Source: Actinomycetota bacterium (lineage in GTDB: Bacteria > Actinomycetota > Acidimicrobiia > Acidimicrobiales > Ilumatobacteraceae). From it: DNA of 43,483 nt. A program made the translations under genes and the position numbers. A model generated the notes under the pieces. It did no database searches, was not told the DNA's origin, and worked only from the letters and a program-made list of their open reading frames with translations. Shown one piece after another: positions 16,265 through 24,014 of this stretch; the first letter of the stretch is position 1, and each line of letters opens with the position of its first letter. The stretch is taken from NCBI GenBank assembly GCA_009919275.1, contig RGCG01000010.1, forward strand, positions 1 through 43,483. Direction: 5' to 3'.

Positions 16265-17256
16265 CGGGCCGAGTCGCCGAAGCGGTACTCGCGGGTGAGT
16301 ACGTCGAGGCGCTTGGTGAGTTCGGCATCGAGCGGGGTCGACAGGGCGGTGACGGCGTCGGCGAGTTGTTCGGGCTTGCTGGCGCCGATGATGGGCGAGG
16401 TGATTGCAGGTCGGGTGAACTGCCAGGCGACGGCGAGTTGCGCCATCGTCATTCCTGCTTCCTTTGCGATCCCGCGGAGGGTCTCGACGGTTTCGAACAT
16501 ACGGTCCTGCCAGTAACGCTCTTGGTAGCGGCCGGCGGTGCCGTCGCCTTCGAGTGCAAAACGTGTGCCCTCGGTCGGTGTACCGGGATTGTGTTTTCCC
16601 GTGAGGAACCCGCCGGCGAGCGGGTTGTAGGGAATGATCGCGATGTTTTCCTGCTCGCAGAGCGGTAGCAGTTCGCGCTCGTTTTCACGGAAGAGCATGT
16701 TGTAGCGGGGCTGGATACTCGCGAATCGTGTCCAATGGTTCACGTCGCTACGCCCGAGGGCCGTGGCGAGTTGATACGCGAGATAGTTCGAGCAACCGAT
16801 GTAGCGGACCTTGCCCGACTTCACCAGGTCATCGAGCGCCGACAGCGATTCGTCGTGTGAGACACGCGGGTCGTAGAAGTGCAGTTGGTAGAGGTCGATG
16901 TAGTCGGTCTGCAAGCGGCGCAGTGATGCGTCGACGGCGCGGACGATGTTCTTGCGGCTGTTGCCCTGGTCCCACGGGTTCGGGCCGGTGGGGGCGAAGC
17001 ACTTCGTGGCGACGATGAAGTTGTCGCGTTGGCCCTTCATCCAGCGGCCGATGATGCTTTCGGTTGCGCCGTATGCGCCGGTCATGTTGCCGATGGGATA
17101 GACGTCGGCGGTATCGATGAACGTGAAGCCGTGATCCTTCGCCTTGTTCAGGATCGCGACCGACTGTTCTTCGCTGCACTGATGACCGAATGTCATCGTG
17201 CCCAGGCACAGTTTCGAAACCATCATGCCGGTGCGGCCGAATCTCACGTGTTCCAT
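16261..17256 (-). CDS. Aldo/keto reductase
   Basis: A 331-residue NADPH-dependent aldo/keto reductase with a TIM barrel. The catalytic tetrad is visible as D48, Y53, K85 (IVATK) and H126 (YQLHFYD). C-terminal cofactor-binding elements include ITSPIIGASKPEQL. The pattern GRTGMMVSKLCLGTMTFG and the length fit the AKR11/AKR12-like group acting on sugars or small aldehydes; the substrate is unknown. The start ATG at 17256 lies 7 bases after a TACGGT hexamer (17269-17264), which supports this start over upstream extensions and implies leaderless translation. Confidence 0.92.
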   Translation of the reverse strand: MEHVRFGRTGMMVSKLCLGTMTFGHQCSEEQSVAILNKAKDHGFTFIDTADVYPIGNMTGAYGATESIIGRWMKGQRDNFIVATKCFAPTGPNPWDQGNSRKNIVRAVDASLRRLQTDYIDLYQLHFYDPRVSHDESLSALDDLVKSGKVRYIGCSNYLAYQLATALGRSDVNHWTRFASIQPRYNMLFRENERELLPLCEQENIAIIPYNPLAGGFLTGKHNPGTPTEGTRFALEGDGTAGRYQERYWQDRMFETVETLRGIAKEAGMTMAQLAVAWQFTRPAITSPIIGASKPEQLADAVTALSTPLDAELTKRLDVLTREYRFGDSAR

Positions 17257-17281
17257 GGCGCTGACCGTAGTCTGAAGCCCC
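17257..17281. promoter_or_regulatory. Overlapping divergent leaderless promoters
   Basis: Only 25 bases separate two divergent starts. On the minus strand TACGGT (17269-17264) precedes the aldo/keto reductase ATG by 7 bases. On the plus strand TAGTCT (17268-17273) precedes the EamA GTG by 8 bases. The two -10 hexamers overlap by two bases, so transcription in one direction should compete with the other. Confidence 0.55.
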
Positions 17282-18118
17282 GTGGCCGTTGTATTCGCAC
17301 TTCTCACGGCCGTCGTCTACGGCATCGCCGATTACTCCGGCGGCCGTGGAAGCCGACTGGCTTCGTCGTTCACGGTGACGTTTGTCGGGCAATGCGCGGG
17401 GTTCATCGGAGCGTTGTCGTTGGCGTTGTTCCTCGGTGATCCCGTCCCGTCGGGCCACGACCTATTGATCAGCGCGGCGGCGGGTGTTGCGGGCTCACTC
17501 GGGCTGTTGGGTTTCTACCGAGCGATGGCCTCGGGTTCGATGACGATTGTCGCGCCGATCACGGCGTTGGTGGGCACGACCATTCCGGTTGTGTGGGGCC
17601 TCGTCGAAGGCGAGAGGCCGGGTTTCATCGCATATGTCGGCATGGTGATTGCCGTGTTTGCCGTTGTCCTTGTCACCGACGCACTCGGGGTGCAGGACAA
17701 GCGCACTCCGGCAAACATCGTCGTGCTTGCCGTGATTGCAGGTACGTGCTTCGCCACCATCTTCATCGCCTTCGATCATGTTTCGTCCGATGCTGGGTTA
17801 TGGCCGTTGGTGGCACTTCGTTCGGTCAGTCTCCCGATCGTCTTCGCAGTGGTTCTGGCGACCCGTCATCCGCTGCGCACGAAGGGTGAGGCAACCCGCT
17901 GGGCGTTGACCAGCGGCATCCTCGACTCGGCTGCGAACGGTTTTTATCTTGTTGCTGCGCGACATGGCCTGTTGTCGGTGGTTGCCGTCATCGCGTCGTT
18001 GTATCCGGTCAGCACGCTGGTGTTGGCAACGTCGCTCGACAAAGAGAAACTGCATCCCGCCCAATGGGTGGGAGTTGGCTTGGCGCTGGTTGCGCTGGTG
18101 TTGGTCAGCGCCGGTTGA
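17282..18118 (+). CDS. EamA/DMT-family transporter
   Basis: A 278-residue integral membrane protein with about ten hydrophobic segments arranged as two EamA repeats, the plan of drug/metabolite exporters. The motif GFYRAMASGSMTIVAPITAL ends the first repeat and a similar A.RHGLLSVVAVIASLYPV block ends the second, both typical of EamA. The substrate is unknown (amino acids, nucleosides and toxic metabolites are all known in the family). The GTG start follows TAGTCT by 8 bases. The 3' end overlaps the convergent hydrolase gene by 14 bases. Confidence 0.9.
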   Translation: MAVVFALLTAVVYGIADYSGGRGSRLASSFTVTFVGQCAGFIGALSLALFLGDPVPSGHDLLISAAAGVAGSLGLLGFYRAMASGSMTIVAPITALVGTTIPVVWGLVEGERPGFIAYVGMVIAVFAVVLVTDALGVQDKRTPANIVVLAVIAGTCFATIFIAFDHVSSDAGLWPLVALRSVSLPIVFAVVLATRHPLRTKGEATRWALTSGILDSAANGFYLVAARHGLLSVVAVIASLYPVSTLVLATSLDKEKLHPAQWVGVGLALVALVLVSAG

Positions 18119-19412
18119 TGCGCTGCGATTCTTTCGACGCCGCAGCGAAAATCCCCTTGGCCATCAACGACAGTTCGGCTTTGCGTCGACGTTCGTAGAT
18201 CTCGGCCCGAATGCCGTGGACGTCGGGATCATCGGGTGCAGCCCAGCCCGCAAAGTCGGCAAGGTGACATGCGAGTCGGACGTCGCCCTGTTCGGCCAGC
18301 TTCTGCGCACGACGTACGAGAACGTCGGCACCGCCGGCCAGCGCCGCGACTTCTGCACCAACGGCGGCGTCGGGTGCGGGCTTCAGGCGCGACGCGGCGC
18401 CGTCCCACCAGCCACCGAACTGGCGCCACACGTTGTGGACGATGAACTCGGGCTCGTCGTACATCGGGCGCAGGTACGGCTTGCCGAGCGTTGCATCGGG
18501 AACCTTCACGGCGTGGATGATCGTGTCGAGGGTTTCGCCCTGGTTCATCATCTGCAGCACCTCGCGCACAAGGTTCTCGAGCGCCGTTGCAATCTCGTCG
18601 AGAACGCGCGCGATGCGAGCCTTGCCTTCGATCGGCAGTCCGTGCGCGGGCAAGAGAAGCTCGGGTTCCTGCGCGATCATTCGCCGAAGTGCAGCCGCCC
18701 ATTCGATGGGCCAGCGCTGCACCTTCTGCGGATTGCCGGCGTTGGGGAAGTTCCAGATGATGAAGTCACCGGTGGCGATCCACCTGCGGTCGGGGAAAAA
18801 TGCCCATAGGTGGTCGTCGGTTTCGCCGCGTGCATGGTGAAATTCGACGGTGTCGTCGCCGATCTTCATCGAGGTGAAGTCGCCCAGGCTCTCGTTCACC
18901 TCGAGAACGCTTTCGTGCAGGAACGTCGGGTGCTTCTTGCCGACCTGGGACGTGTTGGAAACGAGTCCGTAACCGTGTTCCTCGCGGACGCCCCCGAACT
19001 GGCGTGCATTGATGATGCGGTTCCAGTCGCTGGTGTCGCGGTAGCGCGTGAAACGTCGTTCGACGTTTTCGTGGCCGATGACGCGGACTCTTTTGCCGGG
19101 CGCGGCGAGGGTGGCGGCAATCGGGCCGCTGCCGCCAACGTGGTCGACATGGCCGTGGGTGTAGACGATGGCATGCAGTGGTGCATTGGTCCACGTACGA
19201 ATCTGGTCGGCGACCTTCTGACCGTTGTCGTAGGTGCCCGTGTCGAAGATGACGAGACCCTCGGGGCTGTTCCACGTGACCGCGTGGCTGAACGACTCGA
19301 CGATGGCCAGGTCGGATGTCAATTCGGAGATCTCGTTGATGATCCGGTTCACCGGCTGATCGACGATGCCGGAGTCGATGATCTTCGTGGAAAGTGAAAG
19401 CAGGTCGGCCAT
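18105..19412 (-). CDS. Alkyl-sulfatase-like metallo-beta-lactamase hydrolase
   Basis: The N-terminal metallo-beta-lactamase domain has THGHVDHVGG with H86, H88, D90 and H91, then HARGETDDHLW and LLPAHG. The middle resembles the alkyl sulfatase dimerisation domain (DVLVRRAQKLAEQGDVRLACHLADFAGWAAPDDPDVHGIRAEIYE is characteristic in pattern). This matches the SdsA1/Pisa1 group of zinc sulfatases that cleave alkyl sulfates. At 435 residues it is shorter than SdsA1 and lacks the C-terminal sterol-carrier-like domain, and no signal peptide is seen, so the substrate may differ. A TAGGGT box 6 bases before the ATG suggests its own leaderless promoter between it and the acyl-CoA dehydrogenase gene upstream. 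Confidence 0.82.
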   Translation of the reverse strand: MADLLSLSTKIIDSGIVDQPVNRIINEISELTSDLAIVESFSHAVTWNSPEGLVIFDTGTYDNGQKVADQIRTWTNAPLHAIVYTHGHVDHVGGSGPIAATLAAPGKRVRVIGHENVERRFTRYRDTSDWNRIINARQFGGVREEHGYGLVSNTSQVGKKHPTFLHESVLEVNESLGDFTSMKIGDDTVEFHHARGETDDHLWAFFPDRRWIATGDFIIWNFPNAGNPQKVQRWPIEWAAALRRMIAQEPELLLPAHGLPIEGKARIARVLDEIATALENLVREVLQMMNQGETLDTIIHAVKVPDATLGKPYLRPMYDEPEFIVHNVWRQFGGWWDGAASRLKPAPDAAVGAEVAALAGGADVLVRRAQKLAEQGDVRLACHLADFAGWAAPDDPDVHGIRAEIYERRRKAELSLMAKGIFAAASKESQRINRR

Positions 19413-19424
19413 GTGCCGACCCTA
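19413..19424 (-). promoter_or_regulatory. Leaderless -10 box for the sulfatase-like gene
   Basis: In the 20-base gap behind the acyl-CoA dehydrogenase stop, TAGGGT (19424-19419) ends 6 bases before the ATG at 19412. No Shine-Dalgarno is present. The gene may therefore be transcribed both by read-through and from this site. Confidence 0.45.
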
Positions 19425-19432
19425 GTTCGCGA

Positions 19433-20542
19433 TTACTTACCCGGTTCTTTCGGCAGGCCGAGGACGCGCTCGCCGAGGATGTTGCGCATCACGTTCGAGG
19501 TACCGCCCATGATGGTGTAGCCAGGCCCGTACATCAGGCCAGCGGTCACGTCGTCCCACAGCGTCGCTTCAAGGCCAAAGGTCTTCGCGACGAAATGTGC
19601 AACTCGCTGTTCGTGTTCGGTGCAGAAGCACTTCGTGGCGGCGGAGAAGCCGGCTGGCGCCTGACGCAGGACTTCACGAATGACGAGGATGCGGCCGATG
19701 CGGTAGCCCGTCTCGAGCCGTGCAACTTCTTGTCGCACACGTGGGTCGGTCAGGTCGGCGCGTTCGAGAGCCATTGCATAAAGCGCGTAGTTCGAGACCA
19801 GTCGGTCGATGCCGCCTCGTTCATGCTCGAGTTGGCGCATCGTTTGTTTGAACGCGCCACCTTGCAGTCCGACCAGGTTGTCCTTGGGAACACGCGCGTC
19901 GGTGAAAAACACCTCGCAGAAGTGACGGTTCGTCGTCATGTCCTGAATCTCGCGGGCCTCGATGCCCGGGGTGTTCATCGGTACGACGATTTCGCTGATG
20001 CCGGCGTGGGGTGGCCCGTCGGTTGACGTGCGGCAGATCAAGTAGCAGTAGTCGGCAACCGCACCGAACGACGTCCAGATCTTCTGGCCGTTGATGACCC
20101 ACTCGTCGCCATCGAGAACGGCACTTGTCTTCAGCGAGGCAAGGTCGCTTCCCGCGTTCGGCTCGGACATCCCAATGCACCATGTGTCGGCACCCGAAAG
20201 AATTCCGGGCAGGAACTTGGCTTGCTGTTCGGGAGTTCCGTAGGTCATGAGGGTCGGACCCATCTGTCGATCGCCGAACCACGATGCAGCAATCGGAGCG
20301 CCCGCCTTGATCATTTCTTCGCCGACGATGAGTCGATCGATCGGAGGGCGACCGCCACCGCCAAACTCTTTCGGCCAGGTCATTCCGATGAAGCCGTGCT
20401 CGCCGAGTTCTCGTGAGAACTCCTTCGAGTAGCCGTTCATCCATGCGTCGTTGTGGCGGCCGTAGCGGGCAACGGCATCTTCGGCGATCTTTCGGGCATG
20501 CTCGCGGAGGTCGATCTGATCGGGCGTCCAGGCGAAGTCCAT
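19433..20542 (-). CDS. Acyl-CoA dehydrogenase
   Basis: A 369-residue FAD-dependent acyl-CoA dehydrogenase, which introduces the alpha-beta double bond in acyl-CoA. It has the helical N-domain ([22 protein letters not shown]), the beta-domain signature [19 protein letters not shown] with FAD-contacting residues, [12 protein letters not shown], and the C-terminal domain ending [21 protein letters not shown]. The place where MCAD-type enzymes carry the catalytic Glu (EGT) reads GGT; this is common in actinobacterial FadE proteins, including partners in alpha2-beta2 enzymes, so the base may be elsewhere or in a partner. The start follows TACGAT by 7 bases. The sulfatase-like gene is directly downstream. 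Confidence 0.92.
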   Translation of the reverse strand: MDFAWTPDQIDLREHARKIAEDAVARYGRHNDAWMNGYSKEFSRELGEHGFIGMTWPKEFGGGGRPPIDRLIVGEEMIKAGAPIAASWFGDRQMGPTLMTYGTPEQQAKFLPGILSGADTWCIGMSEPNAGSDLASLKTSAVLDGDEWVINGQKIWTSFGAVADYCYLICRTSTDGPPHAGISEIVVPMNTPGIEAREIQDMTTNRHFCEVFFTDARVPKDNLVGLQGGAFKQTMRQLEHERGGIDRLVSNYALYAMALERADLTDPRVRQEVARLETGYRIGRILVIREVLRQAPAGFSAATKCFCTEHEQRVAHFVAKTFGLEATLWDDVTAGLMYGPGYTIMGGTSNVMRNILGERVLGLPKEPGK

Positions 20543-20666
20543 GGCGCAGATCGTACGTTCATCGTCGGCGCCGGGAAGACACCAGCACCCCATTCCGGCG
20601 GCGGTTCGCTCGACGTCACGTTTACAAGTAACGTACAAGTTGAAATCCAATCGAAAGGGCCGAAAC
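20543..20666. promoter_or_regulatory. Divergent acyl-CoA dehydrogenase / icd promoter with TACAAGT repeats
   Basis: On the minus strand TACGAT (20555-20550) precedes the acyl-CoA dehydrogenase ATG by 7 bases. On the plus strand the icd leader has two direct TACAAGT boxes, 20623-20629 and 20634-20640, one helical turn (11 bases) apart, and a Shine-Dalgarno AAAGGG (20654-20659) 7 bases before the icd ATG. The same 7-mer occurs as an inverted pair in the acn-gntR intergenic region. The boxes could bind a regulator or overlap the icd -10 region. Confidence 0.5.
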
Positions 20667-21884
20667 ATGGCAAAGATCAAGGTCGACAATCCGGTCGTCG
20701 AACTCGACGGCGACGAAATGACGCGCATCATCTGGCAGTTCATCAAGGACCGTCTCATCCTCCCGTACCTCGACATTCAGCTCGAGTACTACGACCTCGG
20801 CATCGAGTACCGCGACAAGACCGATGACCAGGTGACCATCGACTCGGCCAACGCGATTCTCAAGCACGGTGTCGGCGTGAAGTGCGCCACCATCACCCCC
20901 GACGAGGCCCGCGTCGAAGAGTTCAAACTGAAGAAGATGTGGAAGTCGCCCAATGGCACCATCCGCAACATCCTCGGCGGCGTGGTCTTCCGCGAGCCCA
21001 TCATTTGCAGCAACATCCCGCGTCTCGTGCCGGGTTGGACCAAGCCGATCGTCATCGGCCGTCACGCCCACGGCGACCAGTACAAGGCGACCGACTTCAA
21101 GGTGCCGGGTGCCGGCACGGTCACCATCACCTACACGCCCGCCGACGGCAGCAAGCCCGTCGAGATGGAAGTCGCCAAGTTCGGCAAGGACGGCGGCGTC
21201 ACAATGGGTATGTACAACTTCAATGACTCGATCCGCGACTTCGCCCGCGCCTCGCTGCGCTACGGCCTGCAGCGCAATTACCCCGTCTACATGTCGACGA
21301 AGAACACGATCCTGAAGGCCTATGACGGCCAGTTCAAGGACATCTTCGAGGACATCTACGAAAAAGAGTTCAAGGCCGACTTCGAAAAGGCCGGGCTCAC
21401 CTACGAGCACCGTCTCATCGACGACATGGTCGCCTGCGCCATGAAGTGGGAGGGCGGCTACGTGTGGGCCTGCAAGAACTACGACGGCGACGTACAGTCC
21501 GACACCGTTGCGCAGGGCTTCGGCTCGCTCGGCCTCATGACCTCGGTTCTCATGACTCCCGACGGCCGGACGGTTGAAGCCGAGGCCGCGCACGGCACGG
21601 TGACACGTCACTACCGCGAACACCAGAAGGGCAACAAGACCTCGACGAACCCGGTTGCTTCGATCTTCGCCTGGACGCGCGGTCTCGAGCACCGTGGCAA
21701 GCTCGACAACAATCCCAAGCTCGTCGAGTTCGCAACGACCCTCGAGAAGGTGTGCGTCGAGGCAATCGAGGCCGGTGAGATGACGAAGGACCTTTCGATC
21801 CTCATCTCGAAAGATCAGCCGTGGCTCACGACCGAGGGCTTCCTCGAAGCACTCGACGTGCGTCTGCAAAAGAAGATGGCGTAA
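20667..21884 (+). CDS. icd: NADP-dependent isocitrate dehydrogenase
   Basis: This TCA-cycle enzyme oxidises isocitrate to 2-oxoglutarate, giving NADPH. The 405 residues match the dimeric, eukaryote-like class: [21 protein letters not shown] at the start, [17 protein letters not shown] (phosphate/substrate serine loop), [23 protein letters not shown] with the metal aspartates, and [22 protein letters not shown] 20667 is fixed by the AAAGGG Shine-Dalgarno and by homologue starts. A quinone-oxidoreductase-like gene begins 5 bases after the stop. The TACAAGT boxes in its leader suggest regulation shared with acn. Confidence 0.97.
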   Translation: MAKIKVDNPVVELDGDEMTRIIWQFIKDRLILPYLDIQLEYYDLGIEYRDKTDDQVTIDSANAILKHGVGVKCATITPDEARVEEFKLKKMWKSPNGTIRNILGGVVFREPIICSNIPRLVPGWTKPIVIGRHAHGDQYKATDFKVPGAGTVTITYTPADGSKPVEMEVAKFGKDGGVTMGMYNFNDSIRDFARASLRYGLQRNYPVYMSTKNTILKAYDGQFKDIFEDIYEKEFKADFEKAGLTYEHRLIDDMVACAMKWEGGYVWACKNYDGDVQSDTVAQGFGSLGLMTSVLMTPDGRTVEAEAAHGTVTRHYREHQKGNKTSTNPVASIFAWTRGLEHRGKLDNNPKLVEFATTLEKVCVEAIEAGEMTKDLSILISKDQPWLTTEGFLEALDVRLQKKMA

Positions 21885-21889
21885 CCGCC

Positions 21890-22822
21890 GTGCGCGCAGT
21901 CGTGCTCACCGAATTCGGCGGGCCCGAAGTTCTGCGCATCGCCGAAGTTCCCGCACCGACCCCCGGACCGGAAGAGGTTCTGGTGTCGGTGCGGGCCACG
22001 GCCCTCAACCGCGCGGACTTGCTCGAGCGCATGGGGATGTACCCCAACCCTTTCCCGTCGCAACACCAGATTCCGGGACTCGAATTCTCGGGTGTCGTCG
22101 AGTCGGTGGGCGAGCGGGTGCGTGACTGGAAGCCCGGCGACGCGGTCATGGGCATCGTCAGTGGTGGTGGATACGCCGAGAAGTTGGTGATCCACGAACG
22201 CCAGGCAATTCGCGTGCCCCATGGCATCGACGTCGCCGAAGCCGCGGCGATTCCCGAGGTGTTCATTACCGCGTGGGACGCACTCGTCGTTCAGGGTGGG
22301 CTCACCAGTGGTCGTACTGCCCTCGTGCACGCCGGTGCCTCGGGCGTCGGCACCGCAGCCATCCAGATCTGCCGCGCCATCGGTGCGTGCGTGATTGTCA
22401 CGTGTTCGACGTCGAAGATGGCCGCATGTCGTCACCTCGGTGCAGATCTCATCATCGATTACAGCCAGACCGACTTCGTGGACGCGGTGAAAACCTTCAC
22501 GAAGAACAGGGGAGTCGACGTGGTTCTCGACGTCGTCGGCGGCGACTACGTCGACCGCAACATCGCGTGTCTGGCGACCAAGGGTGCGATTGTCCAGGTC
22601 GGCACCATGGCGGGGCCGCCACCGGCGGTCAACGTCGGCGCACTTATGTTCAAACGCGCCCGCATCATCGGAACCGTCCTGCGTGCACGACCCGTCGATG
22701 AAAAGATTGCAATCAGCCGACGATTCGCCGATGAGATGTTGCCGCTGTTCGATTCCGGTGCGCTGAAGCCCGTGATCGATTCTCGCTACGGCATCGACGA
22801 CATCGCAAAGGCGCACGAATGA
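21890..22822 (+). CDS. NADPH:quinone oxidoreductase-like protein, C-terminus truncated
   Basis: A zinc-independent medium-chain dehydrogenase/reductase of the PIG3/quinone oxidoreductase type. It starts VRAVVLTEFGGPEVLRI (GTG at 21890, 5 bases after icd), has ALNRADLLERMGMYP, PGLEFSGVVESVG, and the nucleotide-binding VHAGASGVGTAAIQ. The substrate is probably a quinone or enone, unproven. It has 310 residues and ends abruptly at YGIDDIAKAHE: relatives continue for roughly 15-25 residues with the EA..H..ME.....GKIVL strand. The stop codon arises at a join with the convergent Doc toxin fragment, which is itself cut. Function may be impaired. Confidence 0.85.
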   Translation: MRAVVLTEFGGPEVLRIAEVPAPTPGPEEVLVSVRATALNRADLLERMGMYPNPFPSQHQIPGLEFSGVVESVGERVRDWKPGDAVMGIVSGGGYAEKLVIHERQAIRVPHGIDVAEAAAIPEVFITAWDALVVQGGLTSGRTALVHAGASGVGTAAIQICRAIGACVIVTCSTSKMAACRHLGADLIIDYSQTDFVDAVKTFTKNRGVDVVLDVVGGDYVDRNIACLATKGAIVQVGTMAGPPPAVNVGALMFKRARIIGTVLRARPVDEKIAISRRFADEMLPLFDSGALKPVIDSRYGIDDIAKAHE

Positions 22823-23046
22823 TTGTTGACCACCGAAATGAGCAGCGCGGCTGCCTTCTCCCATATGTTCGGATACGCATCCAAACCTCCGACGCTTGTC
22901 TGTGGCCGAGCCAGCGCCGAGCCCAAGAGACCGACGTCCCTCAAAGGGGCGGGTGCGCCGAACAGTTTTTCGGCGATCGTCAGCGCGTCGTCAAGGTCGA
23001 GGTATTCGAACTTCGCAGCGGTTGGCCGGGATCGGCGCGCGGTCAC
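22786..23046 (-). pseudogene. Doc/Fic-type toxin fragment, active site missing
   Basis: From a GTG at 23046 (overlapping the antitoxin stop as GTGA) the frame encodes about 75 residues of a Doc toxin: YLDLDDALTIAEKLFG, then LRDVGLLGSALARPQ and EKAAALLISVVNNH. Doc proteins phosphorylate EF-Tu through an HxFxxGNKR-type Fic motif. Here the homology stops exactly at the NNH that begins this motif, and the frame runs into antisense of the quinone oxidoreductase gene to a stop at 22786. The catalytic motif and the following helices are missing, so the toxin should be inactive. It may be a natural decay product or an assembly deletion. Confidence 0.78.
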
Positions 23047-23246
23047 TGTCCGAGACGTTCGATTGCATCGGCGTGTACGGAAAGAATGAGGTCGGCGGCA
23101 TTCGAGACTCGCTCCCGGTGTTCCGATCGGATCAGATACTCGCGGATCGCCTGCCTTGCCGCATCCTGCATCGACACGCCCGATCGGCTGGCGCGATCAC
23201 GCAGGGCTTCGAGTTCGCTTTCAGAAAGTCGCAGTGTCATCGCCAT
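23043..23246 (-). CDS. Ribbon-helix-helix antitoxin
   Basis: A 67-residue protein with the CopG/Arc ribbon-helix-helix pattern: strand MTLRLSESELEALRDRASRSG, then SMQDAARQAIREYLIR. It overlaps the start of the Doc-like toxin fragment by 4 bases, the classic antitoxin-first arrangement, so it most likely neutralises Doc and represses the pair. ATG 23246 is 6 bases behind a TACCAT hexamer that lies within a long operator palindrome, which favours this start and leaderless translation; ATG 23240 is an alternative. The antitoxin appears intact although the toxin is cut. Confidence 0.85.
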   Translation of the reverse strand: MAMTLRLSESELEALRDRASRSGVSMQDAARQAIREYLIRSEHRERVSNAADLILSVHADAIERLGQ

Positions 23247-23248
23247 GG

Positions 23249-23277
23249 CGGAATGGTATCAAATTGATACCGTTCCG
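23249..23277. promoter_or_regulatory. Operator palindrome of the toxin-antitoxin pair
   Basis: CGGAATGGTATCAA and TTGATACCGTTCCG form 14-bp arms around a single central A, with one mismatch. The inner 17 bases GGTATCAAATTGATACC are perfectly symmetric. The palindrome fills the space between the SDR stop (23280) and the antitoxin ATG (23246) and contains the TACCAT -10 hexamer (23258-23253), so a bound ribbon-helix-helix dimer would block transcription directly. Confidence 0.78.
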
Positions 23278-23279
23278 AA

Positions 23280-23999
23280 TCAGTCGACGCGGGCGATGAA
23301 GTTGGCGTCGTCGGTGAGCGTGTAGAGCAGGCCCGAGCCGCTTGATTCGGACACCGCGATCAGCGCGCGGGCCACGTCGTGGGGTGGCCTGAAGGTGGTT
23401 GCAGGCATCGATGAGCGCAACGGGTCGGGCACGATGTTTGTATCGATCCCGCCGGGGCACAACGCGTTGATGCGCTGGCCGCGCGCGGCGAACACCGCGC
23501 CGAGGCTCTTTACGTAGCCCGCGACGGCGTGCTTGGTGGCCGCGTAGTAGGGGTCGAAGGGAAGCGCGCCGAGGGCGGCCGTGGAAGCCGTGACGGTGAT
23601 GGATCCGCTCGCTGCAAGTAGCGGGGCAAGGGCGGTGGCGCCGAAGATGACACCGTCGACGTTGACGGCAAAGACCTTGCGGTAGCCGTCGTCGGTCGCG
23701 AGTGCGACGGGATCATCGTCGATGGGCTGCGATGGGCTTCTCGTCATGACCCCGGCGTTCAGGAAGACAATGTCGATCGAGTCGAGCAGGCTCGACGCCG
23801 AGCGTGCGGCTGTGTGCCAGTTCTCGATGCTGGTGACGTCGCAGGCGACGAAACTCGCACCGGTCGATTCCACCTTTGCTTGGCGATCGGCGCCCGCGAG
23901 GTCGATTCCGACGACACTGTCACCACGGTCGACAAGCAACTTCGCAAGGGCGTTCCCCAGCCCCGAGGCGGCACCGGTGACGATTGCTCCGCGTGCCAT
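23280..23999 (-). CDS. Short-chain dehydrogenase/reductase
   Basis: A 239-residue classical SDR with a Rossmann fold. TGAASGLG (residues 8-15) binds the nucleotide, an acidic D33 after the second strand suggests NAD(H) preference, NAG is at 81-83, and the catalytic pair is Y152 and K156 (YYAATK). A serine or threonine of the catalytic triad is available in TASTAA near 139. The substrate is unknown. It begins 15 bases after the gltA stop on the same strand, so it may be co-transcribed with citrate synthase. Its stop lies 3 bases from the toxin-antitoxin operator, so the -35 of that promoter would fall in its last codons. Confidence 0.9.
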   Translation of the reverse strand: MARGAIVTGAASGLGNALAKLLVDRGDSVVGIDLAGADRQAKVESTGASFVACDVTSIENWHTAARSASSLLDSIDIVFLNAGVMTRSPSQPIDDDPVALATDDGYRKVFAVNVDGVIFGATALAPLLAASGSITVTASTAALGALPFDPYYAATKHAVAGYVKSLGAVFAARGQRINALCPGGIDTNIVPDPLRSSMPATTFRPPHDVARALIAVSESSGSGLLYTLTDDANFIARVD

Positions 24000-24014
24000 G
24001 TCGATTGTTCGAGG

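Noticed and set aside
22819-23325. Plus-strand frame of 168 codons across the toxin-antitoxin region
   Set aside because: It is antisense to the ribbon-helix-helix antitoxin and Doc fragment, which have family motifs, an operator and start-stop coupling; the plus-strand product has none.
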